Assembly: GCA_963621885.1 (NCBI GenBank)
Contig: CAVFFT010000045.1
Coordinates: 1 to 46,188, forward strand
Length of the DNA stretch: 46,188 nt
Reading direction: 5' to 3'
From: UMGS1519 sp963621885
Lineage (GTDB): Bacteria > Actinomycetota > Coriobacteriia > Coriobacteriales > Eggerthellaceae
Shown in pieces: positions 7,062 to 17,485 of this stretch. Under the pieces are notes generated by a model. It had not been told where the DNA came from and searched no databases. It saw only the letters and a list, made by a program, of their open reading frames with translations. The stretch's first letter is position 1. Each line of letters begins with the position of its first letter. Position numbers and translations under genes: made by a program.

Positions 7062-8069
7062 CTAGTCGTTTGGCCAGTTGGGGTTGGCGAAGATCTTGCG
7101 GCCAATTCCCACGAAATCGCAGACGCCGCTTGCGAGCAGCTTTTCCACGTCTTCAAGCGTCTGCACGCCGCCGGCGGTCATGACGGGAATGCTCACGGTC
7201 TCGCGCACCGCGCGGGACTGGTCGGCGAACCAGCCGGGCTCCTTGTGGTCGGGGCGCCGCCAGGCATGCCAGCCGCCCGATACGCTTAGGTAATCGAGCC
7301 CTTCCGCTTCCAGAATCGCGGCGGCCTTCTGGGCGTCCTCGATGGTCGCGCCGCCGGGCTCATAGTCGCAACCGCCCAAGCGCATGCCGACGACGAAAGC
7401 GTCATCTGTTGCCACCCGCACCGCGCGGATGACTTCGCGATGGATGCGTATCCGGTTCTCAAGATTGCCGCCGTAAGCGTCCGTGCGCTTGTTCAGCAGG
7501 GGAGAATAGAACTCGTCGAGCAGGTACGCGTGCGCCGCGTGAATCTCCACGCCGTCAAAGCCCGCTTCTTGCGCCCGCTGCGCCGCCCGCGCGAAGTCCT
7601 CGACAATGCGGGCGATCTCCTCTTCGCTCAGGGCTCTTGGCACGCCGTCGCCCTCTTCGGCGCGATAAGCCTGAGAAGACACGATAGCGCTCGGAGCAAC
7701 AGGCTCGAGGCCGCTCACGCTTTGGCGGGCGGCTCCGCCGGCATGCGAGAGCTGGCAGAACGCCTTTACGCCATTCGTGTGGCAGACCTGGGCGATGCGC
7801 GCGAGACCCGACGTATCCGCATCGCGCGAGATTGACACCTGACGGGGTTTGGCCTGGCCTTCTGGTGAAACGAAGCAATGCTCGGTGATGATGAGGCCGA
7901 CATTTCCCGCTTCGGCGCGTTCGCGATAGTGCTCGCATAGCGCGTCTGTCACGTGGCAGTCATCGGTGCAAAGATAGGTTCCGAAAGGCGCCATCGCCAG
8001 GCGATTTCGCACTTCCACCGTGCCTATGCGAAGCGGCTGGGCGTAATTTTCTGCGGTCTCTTCCATCAC
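7062..8069 (-). CDS. NADH:flavin oxidoreductase, Old Yellow Enzyme family, single domain
   Basis: 335 residues; GTG at 8069 (7 bases after AAGGA) or the adjacent ATG at 8066. A TIM-barrel FMN protein: N-terminal PLRIGTVEVRNRLAMAPFGTY, the SHAGGAAR segment, the hallmark DGVEIHAAHAYLLDEFYSP followed by KRTDAYGGNLENR, and the phosphate-binding C-terminal VMTAGGV...VCDFVGIGRKIFANP. Family members reduce activated alkenes such as enoates and dienoyl-CoA. There is no C-terminal Fe-S/FAD/NAD half, unlike the multidomain anaerobe reductases. The protein stops at NPNWPND, some 20-30 residues before the usual end, next to the 33-bp repeats, so the tail may have been lost. The unknown small gene at 8210 lies 140 bp upstream in the same orientation; they may be co-transcribed. 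Confidence 0.85.
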   Translation of the reverse strand: MMEETAENYAQPLRIGTVEVRNRLAMAPFGTYLCTDDCHVTDALCEHYRERAEAGNVGLIITEHCFVSPEGQAKPRQVSISRDADTSGLARIAQVCHTNGVKAFCQLSHAGGAARQSVSGLEPVAPSAIVSSQAYRAEEGDGVPRALSEEEIARIVEDFARAAQRAQEAGFDGVEIHAAHAYLLDEFYSPLLNKRTDAYGGNLENRIRIHREVIRAVRVATDDAFVVGMRLGGCDYEPGGATIEDAQKAAAILEAEGLDYLSVSGGWHAWRRPDHKEPGWFADQSRAVRETVSIPVMTAGGVQTLEDVEKLLASGVCDFVGIGRKIFANPNWPND

Positions 8070-8149
8070 GGGCGCTTCCTTTCGGATATCTGGCCTGGCT
8101 TTTCACGCGCATTTGGTCTGGCGTTTCGCAACTTTTCGAGTATAAGGCA

Positions 8150-8184
8150 ATGCGCGCCGCATGGCGTGAGCCAGCGACGCGCAT
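8150..8184 (-). promoter_or_regulatory. Large intercistronic hairpin between the small gene and the flavin oxidoreductase
   Basis: Stem atgcgcgccgc (8150-8160) with gcgacgcgcat (8174-8184, one G-U), containing an inner tggc-gtga-gcca stem-loop. No T run follows on either strand. It could be a partial terminator or an RNA processing/stability element within an operon. Confidence 0.5.
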
Positions 8185-8209
8185 ATGCCGGGTATGTCAG
8201 GGCTTGCGA

Positions 8210-8515
8210 CTAGATGCGTGTGCCCTGGATTGAAAAAGTGCCGCGGGTGGTTTCCGCGATAGCGCGAAGTTTGCGTCCTTCGACATTTCCTTTGACGTTG
8301 TAGGCGAAATGGCCAAACGTGAACATTCTCATGTTTCCCTGCATCGTGAACTCGTCATCGCCGCGCAGTGCGCCATTCGAATAGAGATTGCCCATGCCAA
8401 TGAGCGAAAGGCTTGCTTTGACGCGTTCACCGTCGGCGGTCGTTTCGAGTTTCAGGGAACCGCGATTCACACCAATAGGCGTTTTCACGGTCACGTTGTA
8501 TATTCCGTCTACCAT
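8210..8515 (-). CDS. Small protein of unknown function (paralogue of 4773-5072)
   Basis: 101 residues. ATG at 8515 with GGAGG 6 bases upstream; the longer frame to 8569 is not needed. Starts MVDGIYNVTVKTP and ends TTRGTFSIQGTRI, matching MIDGTYRISMRTP and TDRGTFDITGSRM of the paralogue. Middle features shared: a GD-EFT-x-x-G segment and G-x-x-x-Y-x-x-x-G. Cytoplasmic by sequence (no signal or membrane segment), predicted all-beta. It is upstream of the Old Yellow Enzyme gene on the same strand, so a role with a flavin enzyme or its substrate is possible, but that is inference from position only. Confidence 0.78.
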   Translation of the reverse strand: MVDGIYNVTVKTPIGVNRGSLKLETTADGERVKASLSLIGMGNLYSNGALRGDDEFTMQGNMRMFTFGHFAYNVKGNVEGRKLRAIAETTRGTFSIQGTRI

Positions 8516-8879
8516 TTTGGACCTCCGTCTTGTCGCGGATGGAAAAACTGTTCCTATAGTATCCCGCAAAGCTGCCTGACCGCCGCCCTGAGCCGCGTCC
8601 CGTTTTCCAACAAATCAGGAGATGCGTCCATCGCGAAGCCTCATGAGCACACGATTCCCCTCTTTTGACCGCATAAAACGAAGAAGCCGGGCGGATGCGA
8701 AATCCGTCCGGCTTGCTTGATTCTTATGTGCGTGGCGCCTAGTGGACGCCTACCGTGCGCACATGCGGCGCCTTGCAGCTGCCCGTCTATCCGTGGCTGT
8801 CCGAGCCTCCGCATGCTGCGAGCGGCTGCCCGGGTCTCCGCGCGTTGCGAGGCCTGCGCCGCCTAGCGCACGCGTCTGC
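8516..8879. other. Intergenic region between the small gene and carB
   Basis: Contains the hairpin at 8684-8714 and, from 8740 to 8879, GC-rich sequence. Its beginning (cctagtggacgcc) echoes the 3' end of carB (cctagtggatgcc, from about 8878), as if the carB end had been partly duplicated. No supported gene. Confidence 0.5.
8684..8714 (-). terminator. Probable terminator downstream of carB
   Basis: Stem aagccgggcggat (8684-8696) with atccgtccggctt (8702-8714), one G-U pair; on the minus strand it is followed by the T-rich cttcgtttta. It lies about 165 bp beyond the carB stop. Confidence 0.6.
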
Positions 8880-12110
<3,231 letters not shown>

Positions 12111-12160
12111 GAGGCCTCCTTTGGCGCTGTGTTGCCGTGTGCATATTAATTTGTGCGCCT

Positions 12161-12166
12161 ATTATA
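12161..12166 (-). promoter_or_regulatory. Candidate -10 element for carB
   Basis: A perfect TATAAT on the minus strand about 50 bp before the carB start, in an AT-rich patch. No good -35 at 16-18 bp, so an activator or weak -35 must be assumed. Confidence 0.4.
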
Positions 12167-12225
12167 TCGGTGCACATGCGGGGACATTCTTATATTGGGA
12201 ATTCCGGACGCATTCAACGGGCGGC

Positions 12226-12780
12226 TTAGATGCGTCGCCGCTTTTCCGCCGCCTCGATTTCGATGATGGCGCTTTCCACACTGTCGCAGAAGATGATTTG
12301 CGCCCGTTCGCTTTGGGCGAGGAAGCCGTGCGTCACCATGGAGTCGAGAAGCTCCCTCAAAGGCTCGTAGAAGCCGTCGATATTCAAAAGGATGCAGGGC
12401 GGCGGCGTGAGGTTGAGCTTGATGCGGCTCATGACTTCCGAGATCTCCTCAAGCGTGCCGACGCCACCGGGCAAGGCGATATAGATGTCGCCGCGCTTGA
12501 TCATGAGCGCTTTGCGCTCGGACATGTTTTCTACGGTTACCAGTTCGGGAAGCTCATGTTGCGGAATCTCGCGGTCGATGAGGAAGCGCGGTTCGACACC
12601 GGTCACATACGCGCCGCCTTCGATCGCCGCCCCCGAGACAATGCCCATGAGTCCGACGGCACTGCCGCCATATATAAGGCTATGCCCCGCCTGGGCGACC
12701 CAGCTTCCCAAGGCGCGCGCCGCCTCTATATATGAAGGGTTGTCGCCCATGCCGGATCCGCAATATACCGTGATATTCAT
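12226..12780 (-). CDS. LOG-family protein (TIGR00730 Rossmann fold, putative nucleoside monophosphate phosphoribohydrolase)
   Basis: 184 residues. Start MNITVYCGSGMGDNPSY at 12780; the frame is open far upstream but this matches the family start, with GGGGG about 7 bases before the ATG. Signatures: GGSAVGLMGIVSGAAIEGG and ERKALMIKRGDIYIALPGGVGTLEEISEVMS, containing the PGGxGTxxE motif and the upstream Arg/Lys. Characterised members release the base from adenosine-type 5'-monophosphates (cytokinin activation in plants and some bacteria); in bacteria of this kind the real substrate is uncertain. It is 115 bp upstream of carB on the same strand. Confidence 0.88.
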   Translation of the reverse strand: MNITVYCGSGMGDNPSYIEAARALGSWVAQAGHSLIYGGSAVGLMGIVSGAAIEGGAYVTGVEPRFLIDREIPQHELPELVTVENMSERKALMIKRGDIYIALPGGVGTLEEISEVMSRIKLNLTPPPCILLNIDGFYEPLRELLDSMVTHGFLAQSERAQIIFCDSVESAIIEIEAAEKRRRI

Positions 12781-13150
12781 AGATGCCCCCGTTAGAAGTG
12801 TTCGGTTCGCAAGGAGAGTATATCGGATGAACAATGCCGCAAGCACCATGCTTTCAAAGCGCCTCCGGCTTGTTCCTTCGTGAATTCCCGTTCTCCGATG
12901 ATGGCTGTTTCTGGTTTGAAGTGAAACGCGTTTTGTTTTGATAAAGAAGGGGATTACGAAAAGAGGCGGAACGGCGCGCCAGAGAGATAGCGTGCGTTTA
13001 TGCAAAACGCCTTGTTTGACGGGGGTAATCGTGTACAAAAGTGGCAATTTGTCTAACAATAAAATACGTGAATAGGTTTTATTCAAAACGATAGACGGGA
13101 TAACATCATTAGAAAAAGTGCGGTTTACCTGCGGAAGCTATATCGCTTGC

Positions 13151-13170
13151 GTTTTTTCAAGTGAAAAAAC
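13151..13170. promoter_or_regulatory. Perfect inverted repeat, candidate operator
   Basis: gttttttc-aagt-gaaaaaac: 8-bp arms around 4 bases, 165 bp upstream of the transporter start. It has no GC-rich stem or following T run, so it reads more like a dimeric regulator site than a terminator. Confidence 0.5.
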
Positions 13171-13287
13171 ACGGTCATATGGGTGCATTTATCCGTTTCT
13201 CGTGTGAAGCAGATATGAATAATTGAAAGCGTGTTTGAAGGGTGAAGTGGGTGAAGAGTTGGGATGGCTCTTGACCAGCTTCATGGC

Positions 13288-13309
13288 CTTCCCGCCTCGG
13301 GGCGGGAAG
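13288..13309 (+). promoter_or_regulatory. Stable hairpin just upstream of the transporter ribosome site
   Basis: cttcccgcc-tcgg-ggcgggaag, a perfect 9-bp stem ending 11 bp before AGGAGG (13321-13326). There is no T run; it could stabilise the mRNA or influence translation. Confidence 0.55.
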
Positions 13310-13334
13310 CCTCTACAAGAAGGAGGTTAGAGGT

Positions 13335-14918
13335 ATGGCATTCTTACAGCGCGAATTCGGCGGCATTCAGCCTTCGCTCCCCATAGCGATGTTCCGTATT
13401 CGCATCCCGTTCGTTCACTTCAAGATCTCCCCGCCGGAAATCGTGACGGGCTTGATGAACGCGTGCACCTCTTACGGTGCACTTGCCGTGCTTACCGGCA
13501 CCCTGGGTCTCGACCCTGTTATCGCATGGTCGCTCGTGGTGTTCGAAACCTGCATGTATACATGCAACTGGCTCCTCGGTGAGCCGTCCATTTGCGGTTG
13601 GATTACCCCCGCAATGGCGCTCGTGGTTGTTTACCTCGAGGGATTTGCTGATCCGGGTTACGCGGCAGCGGTTGCGGCAGTCGGCGAAGAGGCGGTAACA
13701 GCCGCCGGTTCGGGCTTGCAGGCATTGTTGGCATCCGGCAACCAGGAATACATCCAGATTGCGCATAACACGACCACCCTGCGCATGCAGGCGATGGCGG
13801 CTACCGAGCTCGAACTCGGCATCCTCTTCATCGTCCTCGGCGTCACGGGTCTGTCCAAGGCTCTGAACACGCTGGTTCCGCCGGCTGTCAAGGCTGGTAT
13901 CGTGCTCGGCGCTGGCGTCTCTGCTGTACGTGCTCGCATGCTTGAGGGCGGCGCGCTCGACACGGCTACCTGGGGCTGCCTCGCTGGTCTCGTCATCGTG
14001 TTCCTGCTCATGTTCTCCCTGCGCATCCGCAAGAGCATGGACGACAACCGCTTCCTCCAGGTGCTGGGCAACTACAGCTTCCTGTGGGCAGTTATCGCCA
14101 TGTTCGTCGTCGGTGGCATTGCTGGTGAGTTCGACTTCTCGCATGCTCTTGACGACGGTCTCCTGAAGGCTCCTGACTGGGCTGCCATGGTCGCAGTGAC
14201 CAGCCCGTTCTGCATCGGTTGGGCTTCGCCTGACGTGTGGATCTCCGGCATCCCGATGGCGCTCATCTCCTGGGTTATCGCATACGGCGACTTCATCACC
14301 GTGCAGCAGCTTGGTTACCAGGCTCAGCGCGACGACGAGTACATCGAGTTCGACCCGAACCGTACCAACGTCATCTGCGGTATCCGTAACGTTGTCATCG
14401 CTTGCGTCGCTGGTTACCCGGCACAGGCTGGTCCTCTGTCCGCTCCGTACTGCGTTGCTACCTATCAGCGCTACAAGCAGTCCGGCCGCCAGGGCATGGA
14501 CTCCATCTACGATGGCTCCGGTACAAACATCATCTTCACAGTTGTTGGCTTGTTCATCTACCCGCTCTACATGATGGCAAACGCGGCATCCGGCCCCATG
14601 CTGGTCGTCGTACTCACCATCCAGGGTTATGTCTGCACGCAGATCTGCTTCGACCTCGCATACGACAAGGTTGACGAAGGTGTTGCTGGTATGCTCGCCG
14701 GCTTCATCCTGGCACGCGGCGGCGGTGTTGGCCTGATCATGGGTCTCATCCTGTACTTCCTGCTCGCTGACAACGACAAGATCCGTGCTGACTACGCAGG
14801 CAACAAGGAACGCCAGCGCATCGAGGATGAAGAGATAGCGAAGCAAAATGCACGACTCGAAGCGCGCATGAAAGCCTTCAAGGAAGGGCGCAACCCTGAC
14901 GAAGAAGAGAAGGAATAG
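13335..14918 (+). CDS. Polytopic membrane transporter of uncertain family (NCS2/xanthine-uracil permease-like)
   Basis: 527 residues; ATG at 13335 with AGGAGG 8 bases upstream. About 12 hydrophobic segments, for example YGALAVLTGTLGLDPVIAWSLVVFE, LELGILFIVLGVTGLSKAL, GCLAGLVIVFLLMFSL, NIIFTVVGLFIYPLYMMA and GGGVGLIMGLILYFLLA, and a charged cytoplasmic C-terminal helix (KERQRIEDEEIAKQNARLE). Helix layout and the glycine-rich segments recall NCS2-type permeases, but I see no diagnostic signature; the substrate is unknown. From about 13,900 on, codon choice differs from its neighbours: many GGT, GCT and CGT codons in place of GGC and GCG, as expected for a highly expressed gene. It is monocistronic, between a long leader and a strong terminator. 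Confidence 0.65.
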   Translation: MAFLQREFGGIQPSLPIAMFRIRIPFVHFKISPPEIVTGLMNACTSYGALAVLTGTLGLDPVIAWSLVVFETCMYTCNWLLGEPSICGWITPAMALVVVYLEGFADPGYAAAVAAVGEEAVTAAGSGLQALLASGNQEYIQIAHNTTTLRMQAMAATELELGILFIVLGVTGLSKALNTLVPPAVKAGIVLGAGVSAVRARMLEGGALDTATWGCLAGLVIVFLLMFSLRIRKSMDDNRFLQVLGNYSFLWAVIAMFVVGGIAGEFDFSHALDDGLLKAPDWAAMVAVTSPFCIGWASPDVWISGIPMALISWVIAYGDFITVQQLGYQAQRDDEYIEFDPNRTNVICGIRNVVIACVAGYPAQAGPLSAPYCVATYQRYKQSGRQGMDSIYDGSGTNIIFTVVGLFIYPLYMMANAASGPMLVVVLTIQGYVCTQICFDLAYDKVDEGVAGMLAGFILARGGGVGLIMGLILYFLLADNDKIRADYAGNKERQRIEDEEIAKQNARLEARMKAFKEGRNPDEEEKE

Positions 14919-14959
14919 CGATTAGCACCTTCAACTCGCGCACTTAAAGTCACGCGACA

Positions 14960-14996
14960 AAGGCCCCCGGTACCATCCCACCGGGGGCCTTATTTT
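14960..14996 (+). terminator. Strong terminator after the transporter gene
   Basis: Perfect 12-bp stem aaggcccccggt (14960-14971) with accgggggcctt (14980-14991), 8-base loop, then attttg. Confidence 0.9.
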
Positions 14997-15451
14997 GTGC
15001 CCGCGGAATTTGCGGGCTCCTCCCAAGTTGGGCGAACCTTCACGCGGCGTTGCGTATTGGCACATACATATATATTGGTTATGCGCGACGCTTGAAGCCT
15101 GGTGCTTCAAGGAGGGTGCTTGCTTTTCGAATCGCCCTCCTGTGGTGGCGACCAATGCCGCGCGTTGCCACGCGGTTTTTCCTTTCTCTTGCCTGGCTTT
15201 CCGGGCGCTATTTCGCGATCTCGGGGCTCTATCCGCATTGGCGTTTGCGGCCGTCTTGTGAACTTCTCCACACGCATGGGACACCGTCCCACCACTGGCG
15301 TGGGAGAGCATCCCACTGTATACCCTCGGCATATCTGGGCATATCCTGAGGTCAGGGAAGGGGACATACCAAATGTAGTTGAATGACGCGTTTAACTTTG
15401 GCTGACCACTATGTTTAGCGGCCAAAAATGGCCTTGAAATGTCAAATTGTG
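14997..15451. other. Long non-coding region upstream of the dcw cluster
   Basis: About 450 bp without a supported gene. It contains the paired TGGGA/TCCCA boxes at 15277-15315 and tccca-agt-tgggc at 15021-15033. The remainder shows no clear RNA structure or reading frame with a ribosome site. Confidence 0.55.
15277..15315. promoter_or_regulatory. Two TGGGA-N5-TCCCA inverted boxes upstream of mraZ
   Basis: TGGGA-CACCG-TCCCA at 15277-15291 and TGGGA-GAGCA-TCCCA at 15301-15315: the same arms and the same 5-bp spacer, centres 24 bp apart. MraZ is known to bind TGGG-type repeats spaced by 5 bases in front of its own gene, usually as direct repeats; here they are inverted and about 210 bp from the start codon. 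A MraZ operator is plausible but not shown. Confidence 0.4.
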
Positions 15452-15480
15452 TTGCAAAGTGTCATGGAGTGGGGTAGGAT
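15452..15480 (+). promoter_or_regulatory. Predicted promoter of the dcw cluster (PmraZ)
   Basis: TTGCAA (15452-15457), 17-bp spacer, TAGGAT (15475-15480), 43 bp before the mraZ start. A TGGGG lies in the spacer directly before the -10, which would suit MraZ autoregulation. Confidence 0.6.
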
Positions 15481-15523
15481 GTCAGCCATCGGGTGGACGA
15501 TGCGATAAGAAAGGCGGAGAGCC

Positions 15524-15949
15524 GTGGCCAATATGGTGGGCGAGTTCCATCACAAGCTTGACGCGAAAGGCCGCGTGTCGCTTCCTGCTGACTTCCGCAA
15601 AGTGCTCCCGAAGGATCTCAAGGTGACGCAGGCACCAAAGGCGAATTGCCTGTATGTGTTCGAGGCTGACGCGTTCGACTCGTGGGTAGAGTCGATCTTC
15701 GTCGCAAAAGGCGGGTACGACCCGAGCAACCTCGCGCATGAGCAGGCACGTCGCGTGTTGAATTCCCGCGCCTCCGATGCAGAGATCGACAGTGCCGGCA
15801 GAATCAGTATCTCAGCCGACCTCCGTGCGAAAGCAGGGCTTGAGAAGGAGGTCGTGATTATCGGCAATGGCGATCACGCAGAGATCTGGGATGCAAAGCG
15901 TTGGGACGAGTTCATTGGCGAGTTCAGCCTGGATTCGCTGTTCTCATGA
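15524..15949 (+). CDS. mraZ: Transcriptional regulator MraZ
   Basis: 141 residues; GTG at 15524 with GGAG 5 bases upstream. It begins VANMVGEFHHKLDAKGRVSLPADFRKVL, the conserved first SpoVT/AbrB-like half (usual GEFxHxLDxKGR), and has a second half at AEIDSAGRISISADLRAKAGLEKEVVIIGNGDHAEIWDAKRWDEF, the D-x-x-GR-(I/V) and G-x-x-x-x-x-E-I-W motifs. MraZ forms rings of dimers that bind DNA at its own promoter and modulate the division and cell-wall cluster. It is the first gene of the dcw cluster and overlaps the start of rsmH. Confidence 0.97.
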   Translation: MANMVGEFHHKLDAKGRVSLPADFRKVLPKDLKVTQAPKANCLYVFEADAFDSWVESIFVAKGGYDPSNLAHEQARRVLNSRASDAEIDSAGRISISADLRAKAGLEKEVVIIGNGDHAEIWDAKRWDEFIGEFSLDSLFS

Positions 15950-16929
15950 GACCAGACGTGAGCGACATGACAACTGAATATCGGCATATCCCCGTCCTGC
16001 TCGCCGAGTGCCTCGAGCACATACAACCAGAAACGAAGCACACGTTCGTGGACGCAACGCTCGGCGGCGCGGGACATTCAATTGAAGTTGCCAAGCGGCT
16101 GGCGCAGCCGGGAACGCTTATCGGGATTGACCAAGACCCTGTCGCCTTGCGGGCGGCGCGGGCGCGGCTCAACAACATTCCCGAAGAACAGCGGCCCCAG
16201 ATTCGCCTGCTGCATGGAAACTTCGGCGACATGGACGAGCTCCTGTGCGAAGCGTGCGTGCCTGAAATAGACGCGTTCCTCTTCGACTTGGGCGTTTCGT
16301 CCGTGCAGATTGATACGCCATCTCGTGGCTTCTCCTTCAAAGGAGATGGCCCACTTGATATGCGGATGGATCCGGGTAAACACACTCTAACCGCAGAAGA
16401 GATAGTGAACCACTACAACGAAGCAGATCTCGCTCGGGTCATCCGTGAATACTCCGATGAGCGGTGGGCAAGCCGCATCGCCTCCTTCATTGTGAAGGCG
16501 CGCGAGAACGAGCCCATCACGACAAGCGGGCAACTGGTGGATATCATCAAGGCGGCAATACCCGCTCGTGCGCGACGCGCTGGAGGCCATCCCGCGAAAC
16601 GCACCTTCCAGGCGATTCGCATCGAGGTGAATTCCGAGCTCGATGTGCTCCGCCGCGCCCTGGAGTCTGCCATTCGCTGGCTTGCTCCCCATGGACGACT
16701 GGTCGTCATCAGCTATCACTCGCTTGAGGACCGCATCGTCAAGGACGTGTTCCGCGATGCCGCACAGGGATGCATCTGCCCGCCGGACCTGCCGGTGTGC
16801 ATGTGCGGGAAGAAGCCGATACTCAAGGTGGTGACACGCAAGCCCGTGTTGCCGACCGAAGAAGAGATAGCGCGGAATCCGCGCGCACGAAGCGCGAAGT
16901 TGCGCGTCGTGGAACGTCTCGACAACTAA
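15946..16929 (+). CDS. rsmH: 16S rRNA (cytosine1402-N4)-methyltransferase RsmH (MraW)
   Basis: 327 residues from the ATG at 15946, which overlaps the mraZ stop as ATGA (translational coupling); an ATG at 15967 giving MTTEYRHIPVLL is the other possibility. Motifs: HIPVLLAECLE, SAM-binding FVDATLGGAGHS, GIDQDP, the FDLGVSSVQID...RGFSFKGDGPLDMRMD block and the C-terminal SYHSLEDRIVK. It methylates N4 of C1402 in 16S rRNA and tunes start-codon selection. It is in the conserved place after mraZ. An 82-bp gap separates it from ftsL. Confidence 0.97.
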   Translation: MRPDVSDMTTEYRHIPVLLAECLEHIQPETKHTFVDATLGGAGHSIEVAKRLAQPGTLIGIDQDPVALRAARARLNNIPEEQRPQIRLLHGNFGDMDELLCEACVPEIDAFLFDLGVSSVQIDTPSRGFSFKGDGPLDMRMDPGKHTLTAEEIVNHYNEADLARVIREYSDERWASRIASFIVKARENEPITTSGQLVDIIKAAIPARARRAGGHPAKRTFQAIRIEVNSELDVLRRALESAIRWLAPHGRLVVISYHSLEDRIVKDVFRDAAQGCICPPDLPVCMCGKKPILKVVTRKPVLPTEEEIARNPRARSAKLRVVERLDN

Positions 16930-17011
16930 TACGAACCCGCGAAAGAGTCCATCGGCATATGCTGCTGGACTTTTCCGTAAACGAAGCAAAAACGCAGCAA
17001 GGGAGGCCGTC

Positions 17012-17482
17012 GTGGCAGGCGAACCGGCATATCGTTATGATTCCTACAATTATGGAACCTCCGCTCCTGCGCCGCGTCATCAGCAGCGTCCCCGCATCTC
17101 GGTCATTCCCGGCCGTGGCCCCGAGCCCTCGCTTGATCCGCGCGTGCACGTTCTCGTGCGCGTTGTCGTCGCGATTGCCCTCATTCTCGCGGTCGCCGGC
17201 CTCGTGCGCGTGGGTCTTGCAAGCGCTGCGGTGAGCGCCAATATCACCTATGACAATCTCACGATGGAAGTGAACGCGGCCCGTGCCGAAAGCGGCGAGC
17301 TTGAGGTGCAGGCATCGAACCTTTCCAATCCGGCCTATGTCCGCGAATACGCCGCAAGCAAGCTTGGCATGGAGGCTCCCGCGACGGTTGAGACCATCAC
17401 GCTCGGCAGCGATGTCGTTGTCGTGAACGCCGACGGCGATCTTTCGCTTTCGGGCAGCCTGGCGGCGGTTGCCCAGGCGTAG
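17012..17482 (+). CDS. ftsL: Cell division protein FtsL-like
   Basis: 156 residues; GTG at 17012 with GGAGG 5 bases upstream. A basic, Pro/Tyr-rich cytoplasmic N-terminus (about 1-46), one transmembrane helix (about 47-72, VLVRVVVAIALILAVAGLVRVGL), then an extracytoplasmic heptad-type helix (ITYDNLTMEVNAARAESGELEVQASNL) ending in YVREYAASKLGMEAP, the usual FtsL/DivIC close. Sequence similarity among FtsL proteins is low, so the call leans on topology and on position between rsmH and ftsI. It would link FtsQ with the FtsW-FtsI synthase at the septum. Stops 3 bp before ftsI. Confidence 0.75.
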   Translation: MAGEPAYRYDSYNYGTSAPAPRHQQRPRISVIPGRGPEPSLDPRVHVLVRVVVAIALILAVAGLVRVGLASAAVSANITYDNLTMEVNAARAESGELEVQASNLSNPAYVREYAASKLGMEAPATVETITLGSDVVVVNADGDLSLSGSLAAVAQA

Positions 17483-17485
17483 CGT

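Larger units (their letters stand above)
12781..13334. other. Long AT-richer leader region of the membrane transporter gene
   Basis: About 550 bp without a supported gene, clearly richer in A/T than its surroundings from 12,950 to 13,230. It includes a possible promoter TTGTTT-16-TACAAA near 13,014-13,041, a perfect palindrome at 13151-13170 and a strong hairpin at 13288-13309 just before the ribosome site. This is consistent with a regulated, long 5' untranslated region. I recognise no known riboswitch. Confidence 0.55.

Noticed and set aside
6845..7156. 103-residue minus-strand frame containing repeated AAGNAARCHPS units
   Set aside because: It is the 33-bp tandem repeat read in one frame plus an out-of-frame end of the flavin oxidoreductase; no start signal.
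12226..13086. Long N-terminal extension of the LOG-family protein to 13086
   Set aside because: The extra 102 residues are not family-like, and the ATG at 12780 gives the standard start MNITVYCGSG.
13335..14918. Horizontal transfer of the transporter based on different codon use
   Set aside because: The bias is towards codons typical of highly expressed genes rather than a different base composition, so expression level explains it more simply.
14931..15425. Open frames (164, 99, 94 and 88 residues) upstream of mraZ
   Set aside because: They run through the transporter terminator or the promoter region, lack ribosome sites and have no family-like sequence.
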